Positions 12,181 to 20,889 of a DNA stretch of 64,000 nt are shown here, in pieces. The notes under the pieces are model-generated. The model made no database searches. It was not told where the DNA came from and was given only the letters and a program-made list of their open reading frames with translations. The DNA comes from Rubrivivax sp. (GTDB taxonomy: Bacteria; Pseudomonadota; Gammaproteobacteria; Burkholderiales; Burkholderiaceae_C): contig JALHPY010000006.1 of NCBI GenBank assembly GCA_022842305.1, positions 21,778 through 85,777 of the forward strand. Direction: 5' to 3'. The translations under genes and the position numbers were made by a program. Position 1 is the first letter of the stretch; each line of letters opens with the position of its first letter.

Positions 12181-13665
12181 ATGGACATGAAGACCTCCCC
12201 CCTGGCCACCCTGGCCGACGCCGGCTTGCTGCGCACCGACGCGCTGATCAACGGTGAGTGGAGCGCCGGCCAGGCCGGCGCCCGCTTCGCGGTGCACGAC
12301 CCGGCCACCGGGCTGGAGCTGGCGCAGGTGGCCAACCTGGGCGCGGTGGACGCCGCCGCGGCCATCAGCGCGGCCGAGAAGGCCTGGCCGGCCTGGCGCG
12401 CCAAGACCGCCAAGGAGCGCGGCGCGATCCTGATGAAGTGGTTCGCGCTGCTGCATCAGCATGCCGACGACCTGGCGCGCATCATGACCGCCGAACAGGG
12501 CAAGCCCCTGGCCGAGGCGCGCGGTGAAGTCACCTACGGCGCCAGCTTTCTTGAATGGTTTGCCGAAGAGGCCCGCCGCACCTACGGCGAGACCATCCCC
12601 AGCACCGACAACAACAAGCGCTTCATCGTCATCCGCCAGCCCATCGGCGTGTGCGCGGCCATCACGCCCTGGAACTTTCCCATCGCGATGATCACGCGCA
12701 AGGTGGCGCCGGCGCTGGCCGCGGGCTGCCCGGTGATCATCAAGCCGGCCGAGCAGACGCCGCTGTCGGCACTGGCCGTGGCCGAGCTGGCGCAGCGCGC
12801 CGGCATGCCGGCGGGCGTGTTGAACGTGCTGTCGGCCGACGCCGCCAACTCCATCGAGATCGGCAACGTGCTGTGCAGCAGCGACGTGGTGCGCCACCTG
12901 TCCTTTACCGGCAGCACCGAGGTCGGCCGCATCCTGGCGCGGCAGTGCGCGCCCACCATCAAGAAGATCAGCCTGGAGCTGGGCGGCAACGCGCCCTTCA
13001 TCGTCTTCGACGACGCCGATCTGGACAGCGCGGTCGAGGGCGCGATGATCAGCAAGTACCGCAACGCCGGCCAGACCTGCGTCTGCGCCAACCGCCTGTA
13101 CGTGCAGGCCGGCGTGTACGACGCCTTCGTGGCCAAGCTGGCGGCCAAGGCCGTGGGCATCAAGGTGGGCAACGGCTTCGAGGCCGGCGTCAACCAGGGC
13201 CCGCTGATCGACGATGCGGCGCTGACCAAGGTGGAAAGCCACGTGGCCGACGCGCTGGCCAAGGGCGCGCGCGTGGTGGTGGGTGGCGGCCGTGCGGGTG
13301 AGCGTTTCTACACGCCCACCGTGCTGGCCGACGTGACCAGCGACATGCTCTGCGCCAAGGAAGAGACCTTCGGCCCGGTGGCCCCGGTGTTCCGCTTCGA
13401 GACCGAGGCCGAGGTCGTGGCCCTGGCCAATGCCACTGAGTTCGGCCTGGCCAGCTACTTCTACAGCCGCGACATCGGCCGCATCTTCCGCGTGGGCGAG
13501 GCGCTGGAGTACGGCATGGTGGGCATCAACACCGGCCTGATCTCGACCACCGAAGTGCCCTTCGGCGGCGTCAAGCAAAGCGGCCTGGGGCGCGAAGGCG
13601 CGCGCCAGGGCATGGACGACTACCTCGAGACCAAGTACCTGTGCCTGGGTGACATCCTGAAGTAG
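12181..13665 (+). CDS. gabD: NAD(P)-dependent succinate-semialdehyde dehydrogenase
   Basis: ITPWNFPIAMITRKVAPALAAGCPVIIKPAEQTPLSAL; FTGSTEVGR; LELGGNAPFIVFDDADLD; NAGQTCVCANR; GGVKQSGLGREG. Confidence 0.92.
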   Translation: MDMKTSPLATLADAGLLRTDALINGEWSAGQAGARFAVHDPATGLELAQVANLGAVDAAAAISAAEKAWPAWRAKTAKERGAILMKWFALLHQHADDLARIMTAEQGKPLAEARGEVTYGASFLEWFAEEARRTYGETIPSTDNNKRFIVIRQPIGVCAAITPWNFPIAMITRKVAPALAAGCPVIIKPAEQTPLSALAVAELAQRAGMPAGVLNVLSADAANSIEIGNVLCSSDVVRHLSFTGSTEVGRILARQCAPTIKKISLELGGNAPFIVFDDADLDSAVEGAMISKYRNAGQTCVCANRLYVQAGVYDAFVAKLAAKAVGIKVGNGFEAGVNQGPLIDDAALTKVESHVADALAKGARVVVGGGRAGERFYTPTVLADVTSDMLCAKEETFGPVAPVFRFETEAEVVALANATEFGLASYFYSRDIGRIFRVGEALEYGMVGINTGLISTTEVPFGGVKQSGLGREGARQGMDDYLETKYLCLGDILK

Positions 13666-13712
13666 CGCCGCTTCAGCCCTCGCATGCGAGACATGCTCGG
13701 GCCTTCGCCTGG

Positions 13713-13742
13713 CACAGGACAGTCCGCAGGGACTGTCCTGTG
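13713..13742. repeat. Perfect 13-bp inverted repeat between convergent genes (possible bidirectional terminator or REP-like element)
   Basis: CACAGGACAGTCC-GCAG-GGACTGTCCTGTG; no T-tract. Confidence 0.65.
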
Positions 13743-13749
13743 TCCCGGC

Positions 13750-14568
13750 TCAGTACCCAGCTTCGGTGCGCGTGCCTTCGGCCAGGGTGTGCACCTGGGT
13801 CTTTTCGGGCGCATGGCTCAGCGCCTGCACGGCGGCCTGCGCGCCGCGCATCAGCAGGCCCAGGTCGGAGCTGACGGCGATGAAGTCGAAGCCGGCGGCG
13901 CGGTAGCGCGTCACCACCTCGGGGTTGCCGCCCACGGTGCCGATGGGCTTGCCCAGGGCGCGCGCGCGGCGCGCGGCGTCGGTCATCAGCGTCATCACCG
14001 CCGGGTGGGTGGTATTGCCCACATGGCCCATGGCCGCCGACAGGTCGGCCGGGCCGACGAACAGCGCGTCCACGCCGGGCACCGCGGCGATCTCTTCCAG
14101 CCGGGCTATGGCCTGCGGCGTCTCGAGCTGCACCACCACGCCGATGCTGCGGTTGGCCGTGCGCAGGTAGTCGGGCGTGGTGCCGAAGCGCGAGGCGCGG
14201 CTCATGTCGGCCATGCCGCGCACGCCTTCGGGCGGGTAGCGCGTGGCGGCCACGGCCTGGGCGGCCTCGGTGGCGTTCTGCACGAAGGGGAACATCAGCG
14301 TCTGTGCCCCGGCGTCGAGCACGCGCTTCACGGTGACCGTGTCGTTCCAGGGCACGCGCACCACCGGCACCATCTTGGTATTGCCCACGGCCTGCAGCAG
14401 GTGCACCAGGTCCATCAGGTCCAGCGGCGTGTGCTCCATGTCGAGCACGCCCCAGTCGAAGCCGGCCAGGCCCACGGCCTCGGCCACCAGCGGGCTGGCC
14501 GACATCACCCAGGTGCCGATGGGCGACCGGGCGCCATGCGCGCGCAGCAGTTGGTTGAAGGGGTTCAC
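13750..14568 (-). CDS. HpcH/HpaI-family aldolase
   Basis: IGTWVMSASPLVAEAVGLAGFDWGVLDMEHTPLD; VRVPWNDTVTVKRVLDAGAQTLMFPFVQNATEAAQAV; FVGPADLSAAMG; probable GTG start. Confidence 0.9.
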   Translation of the reverse strand: MNPFNQLLRAHGARSPIGTWVMSASPLVAEAVGLAGFDWGVLDMEHTPLDLMDLVHLLQAVGNTKMVPVVRVPWNDTVTVKRVLDAGAQTLMFPFVQNATEAAQAVAATRYPPEGVRGMADMSRASRFGTTPDYLRTANRSIGVVVQLETPQAIARLEEIAAVPGVDALFVGPADLSAAMGHVGNTTHPAVMTLMTDAARRARALGKPIGTVGGNPEVVTRYRAAGFDFIAVSSDLGLLMRGAQAAVQALSHAPEKTQVHTLAEGTRTEAGY

Positions 14569-14690
14569 GGCGGCCTCCGGCGATGCTGAAACGATGCCGG
14601 ATTCTGACCCAGACGCGGTCCCTTCCGGCTGCCGCAAGCGGGCTCAGAATACGCAGCCATCGGCGCCCGCAGAACGAAGGAGACAGACCC

Positions 14691-15626
14691 ATGGCCCGCA
14701 TCGTCATCACCGAGACCATGGAAGAGCGCGCCGTGGCGCGGCTGCGCCGCGCGCACGAGGTGCTGCACGACCCGCAGCTGGTGGACGACGCGCCGCGCCT
14801 GCTGGCCTTGGCCGCCGGCGCCGATGCGCTGATCGTGCGCAACCGCACGCAGGTGCGCGGCGCGCTGCTGCAGGCGCTGGTGCGCTGCCGCGTGGTCGGT
14901 CGCCTGGGCGTGGGCATGGACAACATCGACATGCCCGGCTGCCAGGCGCGCGGCATCCAGGTCTTCCCGGCCACCGGCGCCAACGCGCAGAGCGTGGCCG
15001 AGTACGTGATCACCGCTGCGCTGATGCTGCTGCGCGGCGCCTGGCTGCACACGGCCGCGGTGGCCGGCGGCCAGTGGCCGCGCCAAGCGCTGTCGCAGGG
15101 GCACGAGGTCGCCGGGCGCACGCTGGGCCTGGTGGGCTTCGGCTCCATCGGCCAGACCACGGCGCGGCTGGCGCGCGGCCTGGACATGCAAGTCTGCGCC
15201 TTCGACGCGCTGATGGACCAGGACAGCCCGGCCTATGCGCAGCTGGGCGTGCGCTGCGCCGGGCTGGAAGAAGTGATCACCACGTCCGACGTGGTGAGCC
15301 TGCACGTACCGCTGATGGACAGCACGCGCGGCCTGCTGGACGCCGGCAAGATCGCCTTGATGAAGCCCGGCGCCGTGCTCATCAACACCGCGCGCGGCGG
15401 CATCGTCGACGAGCAGGCCGTGGCCGCGGCGCTGAAGCGTGGCCACCTGGGCGGCGCCGCGCTGGATGTGTTCGAGGCCGAACCGCATCCGCCCGCGCCG
15501 CACTTTGCCGACTGCCCCAACCTGATCCTCACGCCGCACATCGCCGGCGTGACGCAGCAGTCGAACGAACGCGTCAGCGGCCTGATCGCCGACCGCGTGC
15601 TGGCGGCGCTGGCCGCGCTGCGCTAA
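14691..15626 (+). CDS. D-isomer specific 2-hydroxyacid dehydrogenase
   Basis: GVGMDNIDMPGCQARGIQV; GRTLGLVGFGSIGQTTARLARGLDMQV; INTARGGIVDEQAVAAAL; LTPHIAGVTQQSNER. Confidence 0.93.
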   Translation: MARIVITETMEERAVARLRRAHEVLHDPQLVDDAPRLLALAAGADALIVRNRTQVRGALLQALVRCRVVGRLGVGMDNIDMPGCQARGIQVFPATGANAQSVAEYVITAALMLLRGAWLHTAAVAGGQWPRQALSQGHEVAGRTLGLVGFGSIGQTTARLARGLDMQVCAFDALMDQDSPAYAQLGVRCAGLEEVITTSDVVSLHVPLMDSTRGLLDAGKIALMKPGAVLINTARGGIVDEQAVAAALKRGHLGGAALDVFEAEPHPPAPHFADCPNLILTPHIAGVTQQSNERVSGLIADRVLAALAALR

Positions 15627-16504
15627 GGATCGTTGGCCGCGCGCGTGGCGCCGTGCGCGCCGGGCCCGACCTGGCGCTGGCCGCCATCCGAAACCACCCA
15701 GCCGGCCTGCGCCAGCGCGCGCTGCAGCAGGCTGCGCGCATCGCGGCCGTGGTCGGGGTAGACGGCCAGACCGGCGCACACGCGCACGCTGCAGGCCTCA
15801 CCGCCCACCACCAGCGGCTGGTGCAGTGAACGCGTGAGCTTGGCCACGACGCGCTCGCCGTCGCCCTTGTTCTCGAGCCGGCCCAGCAGCACGGCAAAGC
15901 CGTCGCCGCCCAGCGAGGCCACCACGTCGCTGGCGCGCAGGCCGCCGCGCAGGCGCACAGCAACCTTGCGCCGCAGCAGCTGTGCCGCCACGGCGCCCAG
16001 GCGCGCTTCGGCCTCGCCCAGACCTTCAAGGCGCAGCGCAATCAGCCCCATGGGCACGGGTTCGCGGTCGCGCAGCGCCAGCAGCTGCGCCATGTGTTCA
16101 AGCAGCTGCGCCTGGTGCGGCAGGCCGGTGCTCAGGTCGGTGGCATAGGCGGTGCGGGCGGCACACTCCAGCCGCTTGCGCTCGACCGCGTGGCGGATGG
16201 CGCGTGCCAGGGCCTGCGGGCCTTCGGCCTGGGTGACGATGGCCTCGACGCCGGCGCGGAGCAGCCGCGCCTCGAGCGCGTCATCGGCCAGCGCACTGAG
16301 CACGACCAGGGCGATGTCGCCCCCCACGGCCGCCACGGGCTTGTCGGCCAGGGCGGTGAGCTCTTCGCGCGTGGCGGCGAACACCAGCACGGCATCCGCC
16401 TCGTCGCCCGCGGCTGCAATGGCAAAGCCGGCGGCGCGCAACTCGGCCGCGTGGGCGCTGGCGGCGCCCACCAGGATCAGGGTGGTCATTGCATCGCTGG
16501 GCAT
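15623..16504 (-). CDS. Pseudo-receiver plus degenerate GGDEF-domain protein
   Basis: GGDGF replaces GGDEF; RASD five residues upstream matches the I-site; N-terminal REC-like fold without a clear phosphoacceptor Asp. Confidence 0.8.
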   Translation of the reverse strand: MPSDAMTTLILVGAASAHAAELRAAGFAIAAAGDEADAVLVFAATREELTALADKPVAAVGGDIALVVLSALADDALEARLLRAGVEAIVTQAEGPQALARAIRHAVERKRLECAARTAYATDLSTGLPHQAQLLEHMAQLLALRDREPVPMGLIALRLEGLGEAEARLGAVAAQLLRRKVAVRLRGGLRASDVVASLGGDGFAVLLGRLENKGDGERVVAKLTRSLHQPLVVGGEACSVRVCAGLAVYPDHGRDARSLLQRALAQAGWVVSDGGQRQVGPGAHGATRAANDP

Positions 16505-16573
16505 GGGGATGTCAGGCCGCGTGCGCAGACGCGGTTGGCGCCGCAAGGGCCGGCCGGGCTAGGTTCGGGCGCC

Positions 16574-16647
16574 TGGAGCGGGTGAAGGGAATCGAACCCT
16601 CGTATGAAGCTTGGGAAGCTGCCGTTCTACCATTGAACTACACCCGC
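16574..16647 (-). tRNA. tRNA-Gly(CCC)
   Basis: Reverse complement GCGGGTGTAGTTCAATGGTAGAACGGCAGCTTCCCAAGCTTCATACGAGGGTTCGATTCCCTTCACCCGCTCCA: full cloverleaf, anticodon CCC, encoded CCA. Confidence 0.97.
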
Positions 16648-16668
16648 AGCGGGCCGCAGTTTACGCGA

Positions 16669-19600
16669 TCAGCGCGCTGACGCACCGGCCTGCGGGCCTG
16701 CAGCCGGGGGCGGCCGCAGCGGTGCCATGGGTCGGCTTTCGACCAGTTGCAGCGCGCCACTGGCACGCCATTCGGGCAGCGGCCGCTGCAGACCGCGGCG
16801 CAAGTCCGCTTCGGTGTCGGCGCGCGCGCTGATCAGGCCCAGCCAGCCGTCGCGGCCGCTGCGCTTGACCTCGTACAGCGCGGCGTCGGCCAGCTTGACC
16901 GTGGCCGCCCAGTCCAGCGCGCGCGGCAGTTCGGGTGCCAGCGGGAAGCAGGCAAAGCCGATCGAGCAGGTCTTGCGCAGCGCAAGGCCATCTGCCAGGA
17001 CGAAGGGCTGATCGGACACGGCGCGGCGCACGCGCTCGGCCAGCTCGGCCGCGCCGGCGCGCGCCGCGTCGCGCGCCACGATCAGGAATTCCTCGCCGCC
17101 CCAGCGCACCAGGTAGTCGGCCTCGCGGAACACCTGCTGCAGGCGGCCGCGCATCTGCACCAGCACCGCGTCGCCGGCATCGTGGCCGTGGTCGTCGTTG
17201 ACGCGCTTGAAGTGGTCGATGTCGACCATGAAGAACACCAAGTCGGCGGCGTCGGGCGGCGCCATGCCCTGGCGCCGGAAGTTCTCGTGCCGGCGCACCG
17301 CCAGCGTGGTGTCGCTCTCGATGCGCTGCAGCAGGAAGCGGCGGTTGTGCAGGCCGGTGAGGGGGTCGATCAACGCGGTGGCTTCCAGCGCCAGGGTCTT
17401 CTGTTCCAGTGCCATCTTCGTCGACTGCAGCCTGGCCGTGCGCTCGCCGACCACGCGCTCGAGCTTGTCGTGGCGACGCTGCAGCACGCGCAGGCGCAGC
17501 GCCACCACGCCGCGGCCTGCGACCAGCAGCCCGATGACCAGTAACCCGAGGGCGTACCAGGTCTGCCACCAGGCCGGGTGCACCTGCACCGGCAACGCCA
17601 ACTCGGCGGGGCTGGGCACGCCGCTGCGCGTGGTGGCACGCACGCGCAGCAGGTAGCGGCCGGGCCACAGGTTGCTGTAGGCGGCGACGCGGAGCTCGGC
17701 ACCGGTCTCGACCCAGTCCTCGTCGTACTTGTCCAGCCGGTAGGCGTAGCGCACGCGCGCGGCTTCGGTGAAGTCCAGCGCCGCGAACTCGACGCTGAAG
17801 CCACGCTGCCCGGGCTGCAACTGCAGCCCGGGCGCGCCGGGCCCCGCGCTGTAGGGTTCGCCGTCGACGCGCACCTCGGACACCACCAGCGGCGGCGCGT
17901 GCGTGGGCCGGTCGAAGGCCTCGGGCCGCACCACCAGCAGGCCCTTGGTGCCGCCGAACAGCAGCCGACCGTCGGCCGTGCGGGCGTGGACCAGGAAGCG
18001 GCCGTTGCCGATGCGCACGCCGTCGCTGGCGTTGAGCGTGTCCAGGCGGTCGGCAGCCGGGTCGTAGACGTGCATGTGCGTCCAGATGCGGCCGCGGCCG
18101 TCCTCGAGCAGGCTGCTTCCGAAGGGCCGGTTGACGTGGCCGTGCCGGGCGCTGACGCGGTCGAAGCGCGCGCGGGTGCCGTCCCAGGCCACCAGACGGT
18201 GCAGGCCGGCCACCGGCGTGTCCAGCCACAGCCCGCCCCGGCGGTCGACCAGCAGACCGATGACGATGGGATTGCCCAGCCCATGGCCGGGTTCGGCCTG
18301 CACCGGCTCCAGTTCGGTGGCGCCGGGCGGGATGCGGAACAGGCCCTTGGCCGTGCCGGCGATCAGCCCCAGCTCGGGGGTCTCTGCCAGCACGTACACG
18401 TCGCCGGCCAGCGCCGGCCCGCCGGCCAGGCGCATGCGCTGCAGCGTGGCAGCGCCGGGCGCCAGGCGGTACAGGCCGTCCTGGGTGGCGGCCCACAGCG
18501 TGCCGTCACCGCTCTCGTGCAGCTGATTGGCTATGCCTCCCTCGTGGCGCATTCGGCCCCGTGGCTGGCGCTGGCGGTCCAGGCGCATCAGCACGCCGTT
18601 GGCGCCCAGCCAGACCGAGCCGTCGCGCAGTTGGCGCATGGCGGTCACCGCCCCGGGCGCGGGGCTGGCGTCGCTGGCCAGCGGCACGCTGCCGACCACG
18701 CGCAGCTGCGCGTCCATCACCGCCACGCCGCCGCCCTGTGCGCCGAACCAGATGTCGCCGGTGTCCAGCGCCAGCAGGCTGCGCACGTCGGCTTCCAGTG
18801 CGCAGCTGCCGGGCGCCGGGCCGATGGTGTGCACCCGGATGCCGCGGTTGCCGGGGTTGTGCCGCTGCAGCCCGATGCCCACGCCGCCCACCCAGATCCA
18901 GCCGGCGCGGTCCAGCATCAGGCTGGTCACCTGGTGGCCGGCCAGCCCGGCGGGCTTGCACAGGTCGTGGCGCAGGCTTTGCAGCCAGCGCCCCTGCTGC
19001 GCATCGAACAGGTCGATGCCGCCATCGTGGCCCACCCAGACCGGGCCGCCGGGCGGCTGCAGGAAGGCCGTGACCGCGCCGCGCGGCGGGCCGGCCTGCG
19101 GGTCGGATTGCGCAGCCGCCAGCAGCTGGCCCTGGCCGGTGGCGGGGTCTACCAGCGCCAGCTCGCCACGACGCGTGCCCAGCCAGATGCGGTCATCGGC
19201 GGCCTGGAACAGCGCCTGCACCACCAGGCCTTCGCGGCCCGCCTCGGGGCCACCGAACACGGTCTCGAAGCGGCCGCTGCCCGGCACGAGGCGGCTCAGG
19301 CCCTGCCAGGTGCCCACCCACAGCGTGCCGTCACGGCCCACCAGCAGGGCCAGCACGCGGTCATCGGGCAGGCTGCCGTCCAGCGCCGTCTGGCGGTGGT
19401 GGGTGACGCGTTGCTGCGCGGGCTCGTAGCGCGTCAGGCCACCGCCCATGCGGCCTATCCAGATGCTGCCGTCCGGGCCTTCGGCCAGCGCGTGGATCTG
19501 CGGCACGCTGGAAAGCCCGGCGGCGGCATCCGCTGCCTGCAGCGCGGCGATCAGGCTGACGCGGCCGCTGGCGGGGTCGTGCACGGCCAGGCCCTGGGAT

Positions 19601-19962
19601 TCGGTGGCGATCCACAGGCGCCCGTCGCGCGCCGCCAGCAGGCTGCGGATCCAGCCCAGGTTGCGGTCGGCCGGGCTGGCGGCCTCGCGTTCCTGCGGGC
19701 GGAAGCGGTAGCCATCGTGGCGCACCAGACCGTCGCCGGTGGCGATCCAGACGAAACCGGCAGTGTCTTGCGCCAGGGTGGCGACCACGTCGCGCGGGAT
19801 CGCACCGGCACCCACCGTCTCGAAATGCGGCTCGACCGGAATCTCGCTGGCCAATGGCACCGGGCGCGCTTCGGCCGCGCGCGCCCCCGACGCAAAAGCC
19901 AGGCAACACACAACCCCCAGCAATGCCGCCTGGAGCCCTGGTCTGCGCAGGCACGTCTGCAT
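16669..19962 (-). CDS. Ligand-binding beta-propeller / Y_Y_Y / TM / GGDEF diguanylate cyclase (1097 aa)
   Basis: Repeated propeller blades (VWIATGDGLVRHDGYRF, LWIATESQGLAVHD, IWIGRMGGGLTRYEP); Y_Y_Y-like RYAYRLDKYDEDWVETG; TM; GGDEF with READ I-site and GGEEF. Confidence 0.93.
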   Translation of the reverse strand: MQTCLRRPGLQAALLGVVCCLAFASGARAAEARPVPLASEIPVEPHFETVGAGAIPRDVVATLAQDTAGFVWIATGDGLVRHDGYRFRPQEREAASPADRNLGWIRSLLAARDGRLWIATESQGLAVHDPASGRVSLIAALQAADAAAGLSSVPQIHALAEGPDGSIWIGRMGGGLTRYEPAQQRVTHHRQTALDGSLPDDRVLALLVGRDGTLWVGTWQGLSRLVPGSGRFETVFGGPEAGREGLVVQALFQAADDRIWLGTRRGELALVDPATGQGQLLAAAQSDPQAGPPRGAVTAFLQPPGGPVWVGHDGGIDLFDAQQGRWLQSLRHDLCKPAGLAGHQVTSLMLDRAGWIWVGGVGIGLQRHNPGNRGIRVHTIGPAPGSCALEADVRSLLALDTGDIWFGAQGGGVAVMDAQLRVVGSVPLASDASPAPGAVTAMRQLRDGSVWLGANGVLMRLDRQRQPRGRMRHEGGIANQLHESGDGTLWAATQDGLYRLAPGAATLQRMRLAGGPALAGDVYVLAETPELGLIAGTAKGLFRIPPGATELEPVQAEPGHGLGNPIVIGLLVDRRGGLWLDTPVAGLHRLVAWDGTRARFDRVSARHGHVNRPFGSSLLEDGRGRIWTHMHVYDPAADRLDTLNASDGVRIGNGRFLVHARTADGRLLFGGTKGLLVVRPEAFDRPTHAPPLVVSEVRVDGEPYSAGPGAPGLQLQPGQRGFSVEFAALDFTEAARVRYAYRLDKYDEDWVETGAELRVAAYSNLWPGRYLLRVRATTRSGVPSPAELALPVQVHPAWWQTWYALGLLVIGLLVAGRGVVALRLRVLQRRHDKLERVVGERTARLQSTKMALEQKTLALEATALIDPLTGLHNRRFLLQRIESDTTLAVRRHENFRRQGMAPPDAADLVFFMVDIDHFKRVNDDHGHDAGDAVLVQMRGRLQQVFREADYLVRWGGEEFLIVARDAARAGAAELAERVRRAVSDQPFVLADGLALRKTCSIGFACFPLAPELPRALDWAATVKLADAALYEVKRSGRDGWLGLISARADTEADLRRGLQRPLPEWRASGALQLVESRPMAPLRPPPAAGPQAGASAR

Positions 19963-20067
19963 GCGCCAAGGCTAGGCCCCCACGTGCACCGTCGCTTGAT
20001 GCAGCGCAAGCCGACGCAGCGCGCACGGGGGCTACCGTCCTCAGTTGTGCGGTCGCACACACAGTCA

Positions 20068-20104
20068 ATAGACAGCGGCAATCGGCAGCATTCTTTCAAT
20101 CAAT
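20068..20104 (+). promoter_or_regulatory. Candidate OxyR-type site upstream of ahpC
   Basis: ATAG-N7-CAAT-N7-ATTC-N7-CAAT: 12/16 to ATAG-N7-CTAT-N7-ATAG-N7-CTAT with exact spacing, about 88 bp upstream of ahpC. Confidence 0.35.
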
Positions 20105-20191
20105 CCAGCAAATGCTGCGGCGCACACACAATCCAATCCGTCAGATCAATAGTCTCTTTCTTCCTTAACCACCCACCACGGAGTTCCATCC

Positions 20192-20755
20192 ATGTCGCTG
20201 ATCAACACCACCGTCAAGCCCTTCAAGGCCACCGCCTTCCACAACGGCAAGTTCGTCGAGGTCTCGGACCAGTCCATCAAGGGCAAGTGGAGCGTGTTCA
20301 TGTTCTACCCGGCCGACTTCACCTTCGTCTGCCCCACCGAGCTGGAAGACCTGGCCGCGTTCCACCCGCAGTTCAAGGACATGGGCGTCGAGCTGTACGG
20401 CGTCTCCACCGACACCCACTTCGCGCACAAGGCCTGGCACGACACGTCCGACGCCATCAAGAAGGTCAACTACGCGCTCATCGGCGACCCCACCGGCACC
20501 CTCACCCGCAACTTCGACGTGATGATCGAAGAAGAAGGCCTGGCGCTGCGCGGCACCTTCGTCGTCAACCCCGAAGGCCAGATCAAGCTGTGCGAGATCC
20601 ACGACAACGGCATCGGCCGTGACGCGTCGGAGCTGCTGCGCAAGGTCAAGGCGGCGCAGTACGTTGCCAGCCACCCGGGCCAGGTGTGCCCGGCCAAGTG
20701 GCAGGAAGGCGCGGCCACGCTGACCCCTTCGCTCGACCTGGTCGGGAAGATCTAA
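20192..20755 (+). CDS. ahpC: Alkyl hydroperoxide reductase subunit C (peroxiredoxin)
   Basis: [18 protein letters not shown]; resolving-Cys motif [27 protein letters not shown]. Confidence 0.98.
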   Translation: MSLINTTVKPFKATAFHNGKFVEVSDQSIKGKWSVFMFYPADFTFVCPTELEDLAAFHPQFKDMGVELYGVSTDTHFAHKAWHDTSDAIKKVNYALIGDPTGTLTRNFDVMIEEEGLALRGTFVVNPEGQIKLCEIHDNGIGRDASELLRKVKAAQYVASHPGQVCPAKWQEGAATLTPSLDLVGKI

Positions 20756-20889
20756 CCCGGCTTCACACCGGCCCGGCGCAGCACCCGCTGCACCGGGCCC
20801 CGCGGGCCCCGCTGCCAGCGCGTCGTGCGCGCGCCGGCAACAGGGTCTGAACACCCACGCCGCTTCACTTCAGTCAAAAGGGAACCACC

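Noticed and set aside
13750-15626. HpaI aldolase and hydroxyacid dehydrogenase as part of the HpaB-like locus at 37-42 kb
   Set aside because: More than 20 kb apart with housekeeping genes between; no shared regulatory element identified
17578-20622. 1014-aa plus-strand ORF
   Set aside because: Antisense to the propeller-GGDEF gene and running out of frame into ahpC
20756-20840. GC-rich inverted repeat after ahpC as terminator
   Set aside because: CCGGGCC-type stems present but no U-tract and ahpF follows closely; processing or attenuation cannot be told apart from base composition
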